Of a DNA stretch of 64,000 nucleotides, positions 8,004 to 16,599 are shown piece after piece (position 1 is the first letter of the stretch; each line of letters begins with the position of its first letter). The translations under genes and the position numbers were made by a program. The stretch is from Thioclava sp. ES.031 (GTDB taxonomy: Bacteria; Pseudomonadota; Alphaproteobacteria; Rhodobacterales; Rhodobacteraceae): NCBI RefSeq assembly GCF_002563775.1, contig NZ_PDJO01000001.1:1622001-1686000 (forward strand), read 5' to 3'. The notes under the pieces are model-generated. The model was not told the DNA's origin. It saw nothing but the letters and a program-made list of their open reading frames with translations, and made no database searches.

Positions 8004-9992
8004 TCACTCGTCCGAGGAGAATTTCGGCAGGAACCGGCGGTAGATGTCGTGCAGAAGCGCGCTTGCGCGGACATGGCTGACGCCCGGCTCGTTCCCTTCG
8101 GCATAGAAGCGCACGAACAACTCTTCGCGCTGCTCCTCGGTCGGCAGAAGCTGGAGCCGCGCGCCATCGCGTGTCTTCGCGATGACGTAGCACTCGATCG
8201 GGTCGGTGATCTGGTCGATCGTCAGCATCCCCCGGGTCTGTTCCGGCAGAGTCAGGCCGCGCAGGCGCACCGTGTCCATCGTGAACGAGGTCATCCAGAC
8301 CCAGTATTCCGTGCCGTCGGATTCGAAGGAAATCCGCTCGGGCTCATCGGCCACATGGATTTCGCGCCGGGGCAGCTCCACGCAGGCGCGGCAGGTCGCC
8401 GCCAGCAGGAACAGGTTATAGATCGTCCAGAACAGGATCACCCATTTGCCGTCGCCTGCGTCGAAATAGGCGAAGCGATCCCAGATGATCCCGATCAGAA
8501 GGCCGCCCAGCGTCAGGAAAAACAGGATCAGGAACGGCATCATGATCCGCCATTGCACGACGACCTTCGACCGATCCCCGCCTTTCGCCGTCACCGAAAA
8601 CGGATGCCCATGGGGCCGCAGCAAGCCGGTGAAGGCGGCGCGGGCGATCGGAATCGCGCCGATCAGCTGGCTCACGTCGTTCAGGAGCGGCACGACCATG
8701 CCGCGGCTGAGCATGTTCAGTATCATCAGGCTCCACAGGTAATAGACCCCGAAATAGCTCAGCACATCCGCGAGGCCTGCATTCACTACCGTGATGTTGA
8801 AATACCAGTAGAGCAGGGGGTAGCAGATCGCCGCGATCCGGAAGGGGAAGGTCGTGGTCCAGTAGAAGATCGAGTCGATGACGCTCCAGCGGTCGCGCAG
8901 TCGCAGGTTGCTTTTCGAGAACGGGCCGAGCGAGGACCGCGCGATCTGCATCAGGCCGAGGCACCAGCGGGCGCGCTGGGTGATGTATTCCTTGAGGCCT
9001 TCCGGGGCGAGGCCTTCGGTCAGCGGCTCGGCCAGATAGACGGTGCGCCAGCCTGCATTCTGCAACGCCAGCGTCAGCATGAAATCCTCGGTCACGCTCT
9101 CGGTGTTGAAGCCGCCGATCTCGCGCAGCGCACTCCAGCGGCAGACCGAGGAAGTGCCGCAGCAAAAGGCGATGCCCCAGCCGTCGCGCGCGGGCTGCAT
9201 CTGGTCGAAGAAGAAGCGCTGCTCGTCGGGGTAGGAGTTGTCGAGCTTGAAATTGTGCTGGATCGGGTCGGAGTTGAAGAAATGCTGTGGCGTCTGCACG
9301 AGACCCACCTCGGGGTCGTGAAACAGCGCCAGCGTGCGCGAGATGAAGCCGCGATGGGGCACGAAATCCGCATCGAGGATCGCCACGAAATCGGGCTGCA
9401 CCTCTTCCTCGGCCAGCCGGTCCAGCGCGTGGTTGATATTGCCCGCCTTCTGCCCCTCATTGTCGGCCCGGCGCATATAGCGCACGCCCTTGGTCTCGCA
9501 AAAATCGCGCAGCCAGTCGCGGCGGCTGTCGTCGCAGACCATGATCATCTTGTTGCGATGGCGCAGGAATTTGGCGCCGACGATGGTGCGTTCGAGAACG
9601 TCACGATCCTCGTTATAGGTGGCGATCAGGATCGCGACGAGCGGTTCTTTTTCGGTCGGGAGATTGGCGTATTGATCCGCTTCCTCGCTGCGCAGCTTGA
9701 TCCGCGACAGGACGAGAAAGGCGCTGAGCGATCCGATCATGGTGAAGGCTTCGAGACCGAAGAGCGACCAGCTCGCCAGAGCATCCAGCGTCAGGCCGGG
9801 CGGGGCGAGGGTCTCGGTCGCGCGCCACCAGATATAGCGCAGCGCCAGCACTGCACTGATCCCCAGAAGCACCGCACGGTGCCAGTTGCGGCGCGGTTTG
9901 ACGAAGCTCGGCAGAATGGCGGTGATACCCACCACGAGGATGAGCTGCATCGCCGCCGAGCCAAGCTCTCCCAGTTGCGGATAGAAGACCAT
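8004..9992 (-). CDS. bgsA: GT2 processive beta-glucan synthase (BgsA-like)
   Basis: 662-residue inner-membrane glycosyltransferase with several N-terminal TM helices, a cytosolic GT2 domain and C-terminal TM helices. Processive-synthase motifs are complete: Asp pair D154/D155, DAD 207-209, TED 301-303 and QRARW 339-343. The C-terminal cytosolic tail lacks the RxxxR/DxSxxG signature of PilZ. That distinguishes it from BcsA and matches Sinorhizobium meliloti BgsA, the mixed-linkage beta-(1,3)(1,4)-glucan synthase activated by c-di-GMP through a non-PilZ C-terminus. It directly follows a HlyD-like gene, the same bgsB-bgsA order. No bcsB, bcsZ or bcsC is nearby. The symbol is by resemblance; the product polymer is inferred. 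Confidence 0.72.
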   Translation of the reverse strand: MVFYPQLGELGSAAMQLILVVGITAILPSFVKPRRNWHRAVLLGISAVLALRYIWWRATETLAPPGLTLDALASWSLFGLEAFTMIGSLSAFLVLSRIKLRSEEADQYANLPTEKEPLVAILIATYNEDRDVLERTIVGAKFLRHRNKMIMVCDDSRRDWLRDFCETKGVRYMRRADNEGQKAGNINHALDRLAEEEVQPDFVAILDADFVPHRGFISRTLALFHDPEVGLVQTPQHFFNSDPIQHNFKLDNSYPDEQRFFFDQMQPARDGWGIAFCCGTSSVCRWSALREIGGFNTESVTEDFMLTLALQNAGWRTVYLAEPLTEGLAPEGLKEYITQRARWCLGLMQIARSSLGPFSKSNLRLRDRWSVIDSIFYWTTTFPFRIAAICYPLLYWYFNITVVNAGLADVLSYFGVYYLWSLMILNMLSRGMVVPLLNDVSQLIGAIPIARAAFTGLLRPHGHPFSVTAKGGDRSKVVVQWRIMMPFLILFFLTLGGLLIGIIWDRFAYFDAGDGKWVILFWTIYNLFLLAATCRACVELPRREIHVADEPERISFESDGTEYWVWMTSFTMDTVRLRGLTLPEQTRGMLTIDQITDPIECYVIAKTRDGARLQLLPTEEQREELFVRFYAEGNEPGVSHVRASALLHDIYRRFLPKFSSDE

Positions 9993-10004
9993 GCCGCCCC
10001 GCCC

Positions 10005-11144
10005 TTAGCGCAGGAAGTCGAGGGGGCGGTGCTCGAAGAACACCCGCCCGGTCCGCCCCACGGGACAGTCGAGATCGGGATCGGATTTCAGTTCCGGGAC
10101 GAGAAGGGTCACATCGTAGCGCTCGAGATGTTTCTGGCTCGGCGCGATGGCGAGATGCTGGTAGACGCGCGCCGCGCCGCTGCCCGCGAGCCGGGCGATC
10201 GTCGCATCGTAGATCCTGTCGCGCGAGGCCAGCTTGAAGGTCGCGGAATCGCCCACCTTGAGGCCGTTATAGACGCCTTCGCTCACCGAGGCGGTCACCA
10301 GCGAGACATCGAAATCGACAATCGACATGATCGGGTCGCCCCGCTGCACCGTGACACCATCCGCCTGCAGGGTTTCCCAGTAGATGCCGTTCGCGGGCGA
10401 TGTCACCTGGCTCGATGTCAGGGTGTTCACCCGCGTCTGTTCCTTCGACCGGCGGGCGTCGAGCGTCTTGACGCGGGCCTCGGCCTCGGTGAGGTCTGCT
10501 TCGAGCGAGGCGATCTCCTCGTCGAGAAGCGCGCCGCGCTGTTCGGAGCTCGGGGCGTCGTTATAGCCGTCGCCCAGATAGACGCCGGACTTGGCGGCAT
10601 CGAGCGCGTTTTCGAGCAGCGCCACGTCTTCGCGCGCCTGCGTCACGGGGCCATTCTCCGCCGGGGCGGCAGGGGCGGTCTGCGCCACTTTCGTCGCACT
10701 CGTCTCCGAGCTTTGCGCATCGGGCTGCAGCCGGTCGAGCCGCGCGCGGGCGAATTTCAGTTTCGTCTCGATCTCGGCGATGCGATGCGCGCGATAGAGC
10801 TTGCTGCGCGCGCTATAGGCGTCGCGTTGCGTGCGTTTGGCGGCGAGGTCGCTCTTGATCCGCGCGACATTCGCCTCCGCATTCGTCACTTCCATCCGCA
10901 AATCGTTGAGACGGATCGTGTCCGAGAGGACATCGTCGACGGTGGCCAGCCGCTCGCCTTTGTCGACATGGGCGCCAAGCGGTCGTTTCGGCATCGACAG
11001 CTTGCCGGCGGTGCTGCTGCGCACCGTGACCACGGGCGCATTGACCACGGCATCCGCGCTGACGCCCGACATCTGCTCTCCGACGATCACCCAAAGAGCG
11101 CCCGCAACCAAAATAATACCGATAACAGGGCGAACAGTTTTCAA
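10005..11144 (-). CDS. bgsB: HlyD-family membrane fusion-like protein (BgsB-like)
   Basis: 379 residues: one N-terminal TM helix (about 6-22), a biotinyl-lipoyl-like half (VTVRSSTAGKLSMP), a long Ala/Glu/Arg-rich coiled coil (about 75-245) and a second lipoyl-like/beta-barrel part (TSPANGIYWETLQADGVTVQ, GDPIMSIVD). This is the periplasmic adaptor architecture. In S. meliloti the bgsB product of the same type pairs with BgsA for glucan export. The start is TTG at 11144, with GAGGAG seven bases upstream; no better ATG exists. The stop is 12 bases before the synthase start, so the two are one operon. Confidence 0.75.
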   Translation of the reverse strand: MKTVRPVIGIILVAGALWVIVGEQMSGVSADAVVNAPVVTVRSSTAGKLSMPKRPLGAHVDKGERLATVDDVLSDTIRLNDLRMEVTNAEANVARIKSDLAAKRTQRDAYSARSKLYRAHRIAEIETKLKFARARLDRLQPDAQSSETSATKVAQTAPAAPAENGPVTQAREDVALLENALDAAKSGVYLGDGYNDAPSSEQRGALLDEEIASLEADLTEAEARVKTLDARRSKEQTRVNTLTSSQVTSPANGIYWETLQADGVTVQRGDPIMSIVDFDVSLVTASVSEGVYNGLKVGDSATFKLASRDRIYDATIARLAGSGAARVYQHLAIAPSQKHLERYDVTLLVPELKSDPDLDCPVGRTGRVFFEHRPLDFLR

Positions 11145-11379
11145 CTCGGGGCTCCTCTATGTTGCTCGTTTCTGGGCGGCGGGGCCTAGATTTTAAACAA
11201 CCTATAAACGTAACGTAATTGCAAGATACAACCCGGGGACCAAGGTCGAATAATTGGTTTGTGATGCGGAGCGGCCCGTGCTGGATATGGCCGTTTCCGG
11301 GCCCGAGAGGTCCGTCGATAACGCGACGGAAACGCGCGCGCTCGTGATATACTCTTCCAGTTCAGGAGGAGGATTCACC

Positions 11380-12294
11380 ATGACCGACCCAGCCAATGCG
11401 CGTCGCTTGACGGCGGCCGATTTCGACCAGGAACTTCTCGATCTTTACGATTACTATGTCCATGGCAAGATCTCGAAACGGGAATTTCTTGATCGGGCGG
11501 GGAAATGGGCAGTGGGCGGCGTGACCGCGCTGGCGATCCTCGGGGCGCTCGCACCCGATTACGCGCTGGCCCAGCAGGTGGCCGAGGACGATCCCGACAT
11601 TCTGGGCGAGGACATCACCTATTCCAGTCCGAACGGCACCGGAGAGATCGCCGCCTATCTGGTGCGCCCGGCACAGATCGACCCGGAGCGCCCGCCCGCG
11701 GCGATCCTCGTCGTGCATGAGAACCGCGGGCTCAACCCTTATATCCGCGACGTCGTGCGCCGGCTCGCCAAGGCGGGCTTCGTGGCGATGGGGCCCGATG
11801 GGCTGTCCTCGCTCGGGGGCTATCCGGGCAATGACGACGAGGGGCGCACGATGCAGCGCAGCCTCGATCAGGGCGCGCTGCTCAATGATTTCTTCGCCGG
11901 GTTCGAGTATCTCCAGACGCTCGACGGAACCAATGGCAAGGTCGGTGCGACCGGGTTCTGCTATGGCGGGGGCGTGGTGAACAAACTCGCCGTCGCCTAT
12001 CCCGAGATGGGTGCGGGCGTGCCGTTCTATGGCGCCGCGCCCGACTCTGCGCAGGTCGCGATGATAGAGGCGCCGCTGATGATCCAGCTCGCAGCGCTCG
12101 ATCAGCGGATCAACGCGATGTGGCCGGAGTATCAAAAGGCGCTCGAGGAGAACGACAAGCGCTACGAGGCCTATATCTATCCGGGCGTGAACCACGGGTT
12201 CCACAACGACACGACGCCGCGCTACGACGAGGCCGCCGCGAAGCTCGCCGAGGAGCGCATGATCGCGTGGTTCCGGACCTACCTCGCCGGATAA
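11380..12294 (+). CDS. Dienelactone hydrolase family protein with N-terminal signal
   Basis: 304-residue alpha/beta hydrolase. The catalytic triad is visible as Cys194 in GFCYGGG, Asp241 in AALDQRI and His272 in GVNHGFHND, the Cys-Asp-His set of dienelactone hydrolases. An N-terminal region of about 65 residues (ISKREFLDRAGKWAVGGVTA followed by a hydrophobic stretch and ALAQ) looks like an atypical export signal, as in YghX-type relatives, so the enzyme may be periplasmic. The ATG at 11380 has AGGAGGAG upstream. An earlier in-frame ATG (11254) lacks a ribosome site and is rejected. Substrate unknown. Confidence 0.82.
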   Translation: MTDPANARRLTAADFDQELLDLYDYYVHGKISKREFLDRAGKWAVGGVTALAILGALAPDYALAQQVAEDDPDILGEDITYSSPNGTGEIAAYLVRPAQIDPERPPAAILVVHENRGLNPYIRDVVRRLAKAGFVAMGPDGLSSLGGYPGNDDEGRTMQRSLDQGALLNDFFAGFEYLQTLDGTNGKVGATGFCYGGGVVNKLAVAYPEMGAGVPFYGAAPDSAQVAMIEAPLMIQLAALDQRINAMWPEYQKALEENDKRYEAYIYPGVNHGFHNDTTPRYDEAAAKLAEERMIAWFRTYLAG

Positions 12295-12405
12295 GCCGCC
12301 GCGCGCTCGCGGCCTGCCGGGGGTGCGCTCGGATTTGGCGCGTGCTAGGCCTCTCGAAAGCGCCGCGCCGATGCGCGGGCGGCACGAGGGAAGAGAGGCG
12401 CGCGC

Positions 12406-14082
12406 ATGAGAAACGGTGGACAACTTCTGGTCGAAAGCCTTGTGGGGCTTGGTGCGCGCAAGGCGTTCGGGGTGCCGGGCGAGAGCTATCTCGCGGTGCT
12501 CGACGCGCTCCATGACACGCAAGGCACGCTGGATTTCGTGCTGTGCCGTCAGGAAGGCGGGGCGAGCTTCATGGCCGCGGCTTACGGCAAACTGACCGGG
12601 GAGCCCGGCATCTGCATGGTCACGCGCGGCCCCGGGGCCACCAATGCCTCGATCGGGGTGCATACGGCGATGCAGGATTCCGCGCCGATGATCCTCTTCG
12701 TGGGGCAGGTCGGCACCGATATGAAGGGCCGCGAGGCGTTTCAGGAGCTCGATTACAAGGCGGTCTTCGGCACCATGGCGAAATGGGCGGTCGAGATCGA
12801 CCGGGTCGAGCGTATCCCCGAAATCCTCTCGCGTGCCTGGACGATGGCTGTGAGCGGGCGGCCCGGTCCGGTCGTGGTGGCATTGCCCGAGGATATGCTG
12901 ACGTCGATGACCGAGGCCGCGCCGCTTAGCGCGCCCGTCCGGATCACCGAACCGCAGCCCGATCCGGTCGCGATGGGCGAACTGCGCGCGATGCTGGCCG
13001 GGGCCAAGCGTCCGCTGATCCTCTATGGCGGGTGCAACTGGCGCGGGGACGGTACCGCGCCCATTAAGTCCTTCGCGGAAGTCTCTGATATCCCTGTTCT
13101 TTCCGTCTTTCGCTATCAGGACCAGTTCGACAATAATTCGCCCGTCTTCTGCGGCGATGCGGGCGTCGGGATGGCGCCGCATGTGAAGCGCCTGATGCGC
13201 GAGGCCGACGTGATCCTCGCGATCAATGCGCGCTTTGGCGAGAACACGACCGATGGCTACACACTCTTGGATGTGCCGCAGCCCGCGCAGCGGCTGATCC
13301 ATGTCCACGGCTCGGATCTGGAGATCGGCAAGATCTACCGCCCCAAACTGGGCATCCAAGCCGGACCGAACGCCTTTGCTGCAGCCCTTGGCGCGCTGGA
13401 GCCGGTCAAGGGTGACTGGGCCGACTGGCGGGCCGAGGGCCGCGCGGCCTATGAGGCGGGCTTCGATCTGCCCAATCTGCCTTCGCCGGTCGATATGGGC
13501 AAGGTCTGCGCCTATCTGCGTGAGCACCTCCCCGAGGATATGATCCTGACCAACGGGGCGGGCAATTTCGCGGTCTGGCCGGGGCGGTTCTTCCGCTTCG
13601 GGCCGAACGCCACGCTGCTTGCGCCGCAATCGGGCGCGATGGGCTACGGGGTGCCCGCCGCGATTGCCGCCAAGGTGGCGCAGCCCGAGAAAACGGTGGT
13701 CTGCTTCGCGGGCGATGGCGATTTCCAGATGACCTCGCAGGAGCTTGCCACCGCCGCGCAGGCGGGCGCGCAGCCGATCATCCTGATCCTCAATAACGGG
13801 ATTTACGGCACGATCCGGGCCCATCAGGAGCGCAATTATCCGACCCGTGTGTCGGGCACCTCGATGGCGGTGAACCCGGATTTCGCGGCGCTGGCGAAGG
13901 CCTATGGCTTCCACGGCGAGCGGGTCGAGCGGACGGAGGATTTCGCCGCCGCGTTCGAACGGGCGCGGGCGTCCGAGACCGGCGCGGTGCTGGACCTCGT
14001 GATCTCGCCCGAGGCGCTCACTCCGCGTCAGTCGCTCTCTGCGATGCGGGCCGCGGCGCTGGAGGCGGGCAAGGGGCGCTGA
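12406..14082 (+). CDS. Thiamine diphosphate-dependent enzyme, acetolactate synthase-like
   Basis: 558 residues with the three-domain layout of the ThDP decarboxylase superfamily: N-terminal pyrimidine-binding domain with the conserved Glu in FGVPGESY, a central domain, and a C-terminal PP domain with the GDGDFQMTSQ...LNNGIYG cofactor motif. It resembles AHAS large subunits, but no regulatory small-subunit gene (ilvH) is adjacent. It stands between a hydrolase and an SDR rather than in an ilv operon, so it may be a catabolic or specialised carboligase/decarboxylase. The ATG follows AGAGAGGCGCGC at moderate spacing. Confidence 0.83.
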   Translation: MRNGGQLLVESLVGLGARKAFGVPGESYLAVLDALHDTQGTLDFVLCRQEGGASFMAAAYGKLTGEPGICMVTRGPGATNASIGVHTAMQDSAPMILFVGQVGTDMKGREAFQELDYKAVFGTMAKWAVEIDRVERIPEILSRAWTMAVSGRPGPVVVALPEDMLTSMTEAAPLSAPVRITEPQPDPVAMGELRAMLAGAKRPLILYGGCNWRGDGTAPIKSFAEVSDIPVLSVFRYQDQFDNNSPVFCGDAGVGMAPHVKRLMREADVILAINARFGENTTDGYTLLDVPQPAQRLIHVHGSDLEIGKIYRPKLGIQAGPNAFAAALGALEPVKGDWADWRAEGRAAYEAGFDLPNLPSPVDMGKVCAYLREHLPEDMILTNGAGNFAVWPGRFFRFGPNATLLAPQSGAMGYGVPAAIAAKVAQPEKTVVCFAGDGDFQMTSQELATAAQAGAQPIILILNNGIYGTIRAHQERNYPTRVSGTSMAVNPDFAALAKAYGFHGERVERTEDFAAAFERARASETGAVLDLVISPEALTPRQSLSAMRAAALEAGKGR

Positions 14083-14094
14083 GCGCGTGCCGCC

Positions 14095-14790
14095 TCAGAA
14101 TGTCTCGACCCAGGGGCGCAGCGTGATTTCGTTCGTCCAGGCGCTGCGATCCTGCTCGATCAGCTGGCGATAGGTCTTTGCGATCGCCTCGGGGCGTAGC
14201 ATCGAGCCGGGCTTGTCGGGCGCCTCGCTGCGGCCCGGATTGAGGATCATGCCGTCGATATTCACCCAGGCGACATGGATGCCTTGCGGGTGCAATTCGC
14301 GCGCCATGCTTTCGGCCAGTCCGCGCTGCGCGAATTTCCCCATCGCGAAGGGGGCGGAGCGCGCGAAGCCTTTCACCCCGGCGGAGGCCCCGGTGAACAG
14401 AATCGTGCCGCGAGTGCCCTCGGTAGGCTCGGCTTCGAGCATCCGCCGCGCGGCGTGTTTGCCGGTGAGAAACGCCCCGATTGCGGTGATCTCGACGGCG
14501 GCGCGAACGTCCTCGGCATCGAGTTCCGCTACCGGGCCACGCACCCGGCCAGACGGGTTGTAGACGACGACGCGCGGCGGCGCGGGCAGGGCGTCGAACA
14601 GATCGGCAATCGCGGCCTCGTCGGTCGCGTCCAGCTGCACCATGCGCGCGCCGGTTTCCTTGGCCAGCGCCTGCATCTTCTCGGCGCTGCGAGCCGCCAG
14701 CGTCAGGTCATAATCGGGCGCGAGCTCTCGTGCCACTGCGGCTGAAAGCCCGTCGCCCACTCCGATTATCACCGCCTGTGCCTTGCTCAT
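14095..14790 (-). CDS. Atypical SDR lacking the catalytic Tyr
   Basis: 231-residue Rossmann-fold SDR. The nucleotide motif is GVGDGLSAAVA. The Ser position is present in FTGASAG, but the usual YxxxK reads FAMGK, with Phe in place of the catalytic Tyr. It may therefore be a non-canonical reductase, or a binding/regulatory protein. The ATG at 14790 lies behind GGAGGAC. It converges on the ThDP-enzyme gene with 12 bases between stops. Substrate unknown. Confidence 0.75.
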   Translation of the reverse strand: MSKAQAVIIGVGDGLSAAVARELAPDYDLTLAARSAEKMQALAKETGARMVQLDATDEAAIADLFDALPAPPRVVVYNPSGRVRGPVAELDAEDVRAAVEITAIGAFLTGKHAARRMLEAEPTEGTRGTILFTGASAGVKGFARSAPFAMGKFAQRGLAESMARELHPQGIHVAWVNIDGMILNPGRSEAPDKPGSMLRPEAIAKTYRQLIEQDRSAWTNEITLRPWVETF

Positions 14791-14895
14791 GGTCTGTCCT
14801 CCTCCAGTTCGCGTTTCCGCGCCCCGCGCGGATGCCTTACGACATAGCCCGGCGCGACAATGGCCCAAATCGGAGCCGTCCGCATCGCGGACAGC

Positions 14896-15894
14896 TTAGC
14901 CGAAGAGGATCAGATGCGAGCGCCAGATCACGATCAGGCAGACGATCCCGAAGCTTGCGAACCCGGCCATCGACCAGATCAGCAGCCGCCGCATCAAGCC
15001 CGGCAGCGGCCCGGCCAGCGAGGCGCGCTTTTGAAACGGGCTGAGCGCGCCCGCCCCAAGCCCGGCTGCGGTGGCCAGAAACAGCGGCACATACAGCGCG
15101 TAGCCGACATAGCCGTATTCGGGCTTGAGGATGCAGAACGGGCAATGATGGTTGGGGTTTTCATAGATATAGAGCGAGATCGTGGCGACGATCGCGGTCA
15201 GCCCCATCCCGAACACCAGCGCCGAGGCCAGCGCGTAAAGCCCGTAGCCGCGCTTGCGGATCAACGCCGCGATCCCCGTAGCCAAGGCGATCAGCGCGGT
15301 GAGGCCAAGCAGCCAGAGCGCCTGCGCTTCGCCGACGCCCGCCATCTGGTTCGCGAGATTAGGGTTGTTCGGCGTGAACAGTTTCGAGCAGCACGAGGTG
15401 ATGACATCGGTCTGCATGTCGAGGAAATAGCTCAACTCGACCGCGCCATCGGCAAGGATCAGCGGCGTGATCGCCAAAAGGGCTGCGTATTTCACGCGGG
15501 TCAGCGGGTAGTCCCGTCCCAGCCTGTCGGCCCGGTCGAGGATCAGCCAGATCACGGCGGCGAAGAACACGCCGATCTTGAGATAGAGCGCGGGGAAGCC
15601 GTAATCGTTTACGTTGAGCGTGCCGACGGCGCACATCGCGCCGACGAATAGCGACGACATCCGGTCGGCATTGAAGACGAACAGCAAAAGCGCGGCGAGC
15701 TCGGCCAGCATGACAGCGGCGAAGAGGGTCGAGACCAGCTCGGTCATGCGCTCCATGCGCAGCTGGCGCGCGCCCATATCCGTCAGATCCCAGCGGCGCA
15801 GCACGGTGACGGCGAAGCCGCCCGCCCAGAGCGCCGTCAGCGCGGCCAGACCCGCCACCAGCAACAGCGCCATGATCGGCGTTTGAAAGATCAT
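14896..15894 (-). CDS. Polytopic membrane protein with CPFC motif in the NosL-ABC operon
   Basis: 332 residues with about eight predicted TM helices. Notable polar residues facing loops are SCCSK in the middle and NHHCPFCILKPEYGY in the later half, which could bind a metal or act as a thiol pair. I do not recognise the family; CPFC recalls redox or metal-transfer proteins such as VKOR-like or DUF2946 proteins but there is no clear match. The gene overlaps the ABC ATPase gene by 4 bases (ATGA), so it belongs to the same transcript as the transporter and the two NosL-like proteins. It is the last gene of the operon. Confidence 0.7.
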   Translation of the reverse strand: MIFQTPIMALLLVAGLAALTALWAGGFAVTVLRRWDLTDMGARQLRMERMTELVSTLFAAVMLAELAALLLFVFNADRMSSLFVGAMCAVGTLNVNDYGFPALYLKIGVFFAAVIWLILDRADRLGRDYPLTRVKYAALLAITPLILADGAVELSYFLDMQTDVITSCCSKLFTPNNPNLANQMAGVGEAQALWLLGLTALIALATGIAALIRKRGYGLYALASALVFGMGLTAIVATISLYIYENPNHHCPFCILKPEYGYVGYALYVPLFLATAAGLGAGALSPFQKRASLAGPLPGLMRRLLIWSMAGFASFGIVCLIVIWRSHLILFG

Positions 15895-16589
15895 GGCTGC
15901 GGCTCCTGCTGGGCGGGCGCGTCCTCGATCCGCCCGTCACGCATCGCCACCACCCGGTCGACGCAGTCCGCGCCCCAGACGCGGGGGTCGTGGCTCGACA
16001 TGATGACGGTGCGCCCGCGCGCTTTCTCCTCGGCGACGATCTGCAGGAAAGTCTCGGAAAGCGCGCTGTCGAGATTGGCCGTGGGCTCGTCTGCGATCAG
16101 GATCGGGGGATCGTTGATGAGCGCCCGCGCGATCGCCGCGCGCTGTGCCTCGCCGCCCGAGAGCAGCTCGATCCGGGTCTGGGCGCGCGGCCCCAGACCC
16201 AGCGCCTCGATCCGGTCCATCGCCCGTTCGTGCAACTCCCCGAAGGGCTGGCCCAGCGGCGCGGCTGGCAGCATCACGTTTTCCAGCACGGTCAGCCCGC
16301 GCACGAGGTTGAACCGCTGGAAGATGAAGCCGAACCGCTCGCGCCGCAGTTCGGTCTGGAAGTGCTCGGGCAGGCCCGAGACGACCTCGCCATCGAGGCT
16401 GACGCGGCCCGTGGAGGGGCGCGCCATGCAGGCGACGACCGACAGGAGCGAGGATTTCCCCGAGCCCGACGGTCCCTTGAGAACGGTGACGGCCCGGCCC
16501 TCGATCGTCAGGTCGATCCCGTCCAGCGCGGTCACGGCATTGGGGCGGCCCGCATTATAGGTCTTGGTCACGGATTGCAGTGTGATCAT
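15891..16589 (-). CDS. ABC transporter ATP-binding protein (LolD/MacB type)
   Basis: 232-residue ABC ATPase. Walker A is GPSGSGKSS, the signature is LSGGEAQR and Walker B is ILIADEPT. Sequence features are those of the LolD/MacB/FtsE group, whose partners are FtsX-like permeases. Here the partner is the permease gene immediately upstream (10-base gap). This group usually powers mechanical extraction or periplasmic work rather than solute uptake. In this operon the clients are likely the NosL-like proteins or their metal cargo. Confidence 0.88.
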   Translation of the reverse strand: MITLQSVTKTYNAGRPNAVTALDGIDLTIEGRAVTVLKGPSGSGKSSLLSVVACMARPSTGRVSLDGEVVSGLPEHFQTELRRERFGFIFQRFNLVRGLTVLENVMLPAAPLGQPFGELHERAMDRIEALGLGPRAQTRIELLSGGEAQRAAIARALINDPPILIADEPTANLDSALSETFLQIVAEEKARGRTVIMSSHDPRVWGADCVDRVVAMRDGRIEDAPAQQEPQP

Positions 16590-16599
16590 GGGGGCCTCC

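Noticed and set aside
8049..11189. Very long open frame (over 1000 codons) antisense to the bgsBA-like genes
   Set aside because: Its product is a low-complexity Arg/Ala/His/Gln-rich string without domains. It is an artefact of high-GC codon usage on the opposite strand.
11362..13914. 850-codon minus-strand frame opposite the hydrolase and ThDP enzyme
   Set aside because: No domains or ribosome site, and it is fully overlapped by two well supported genes.
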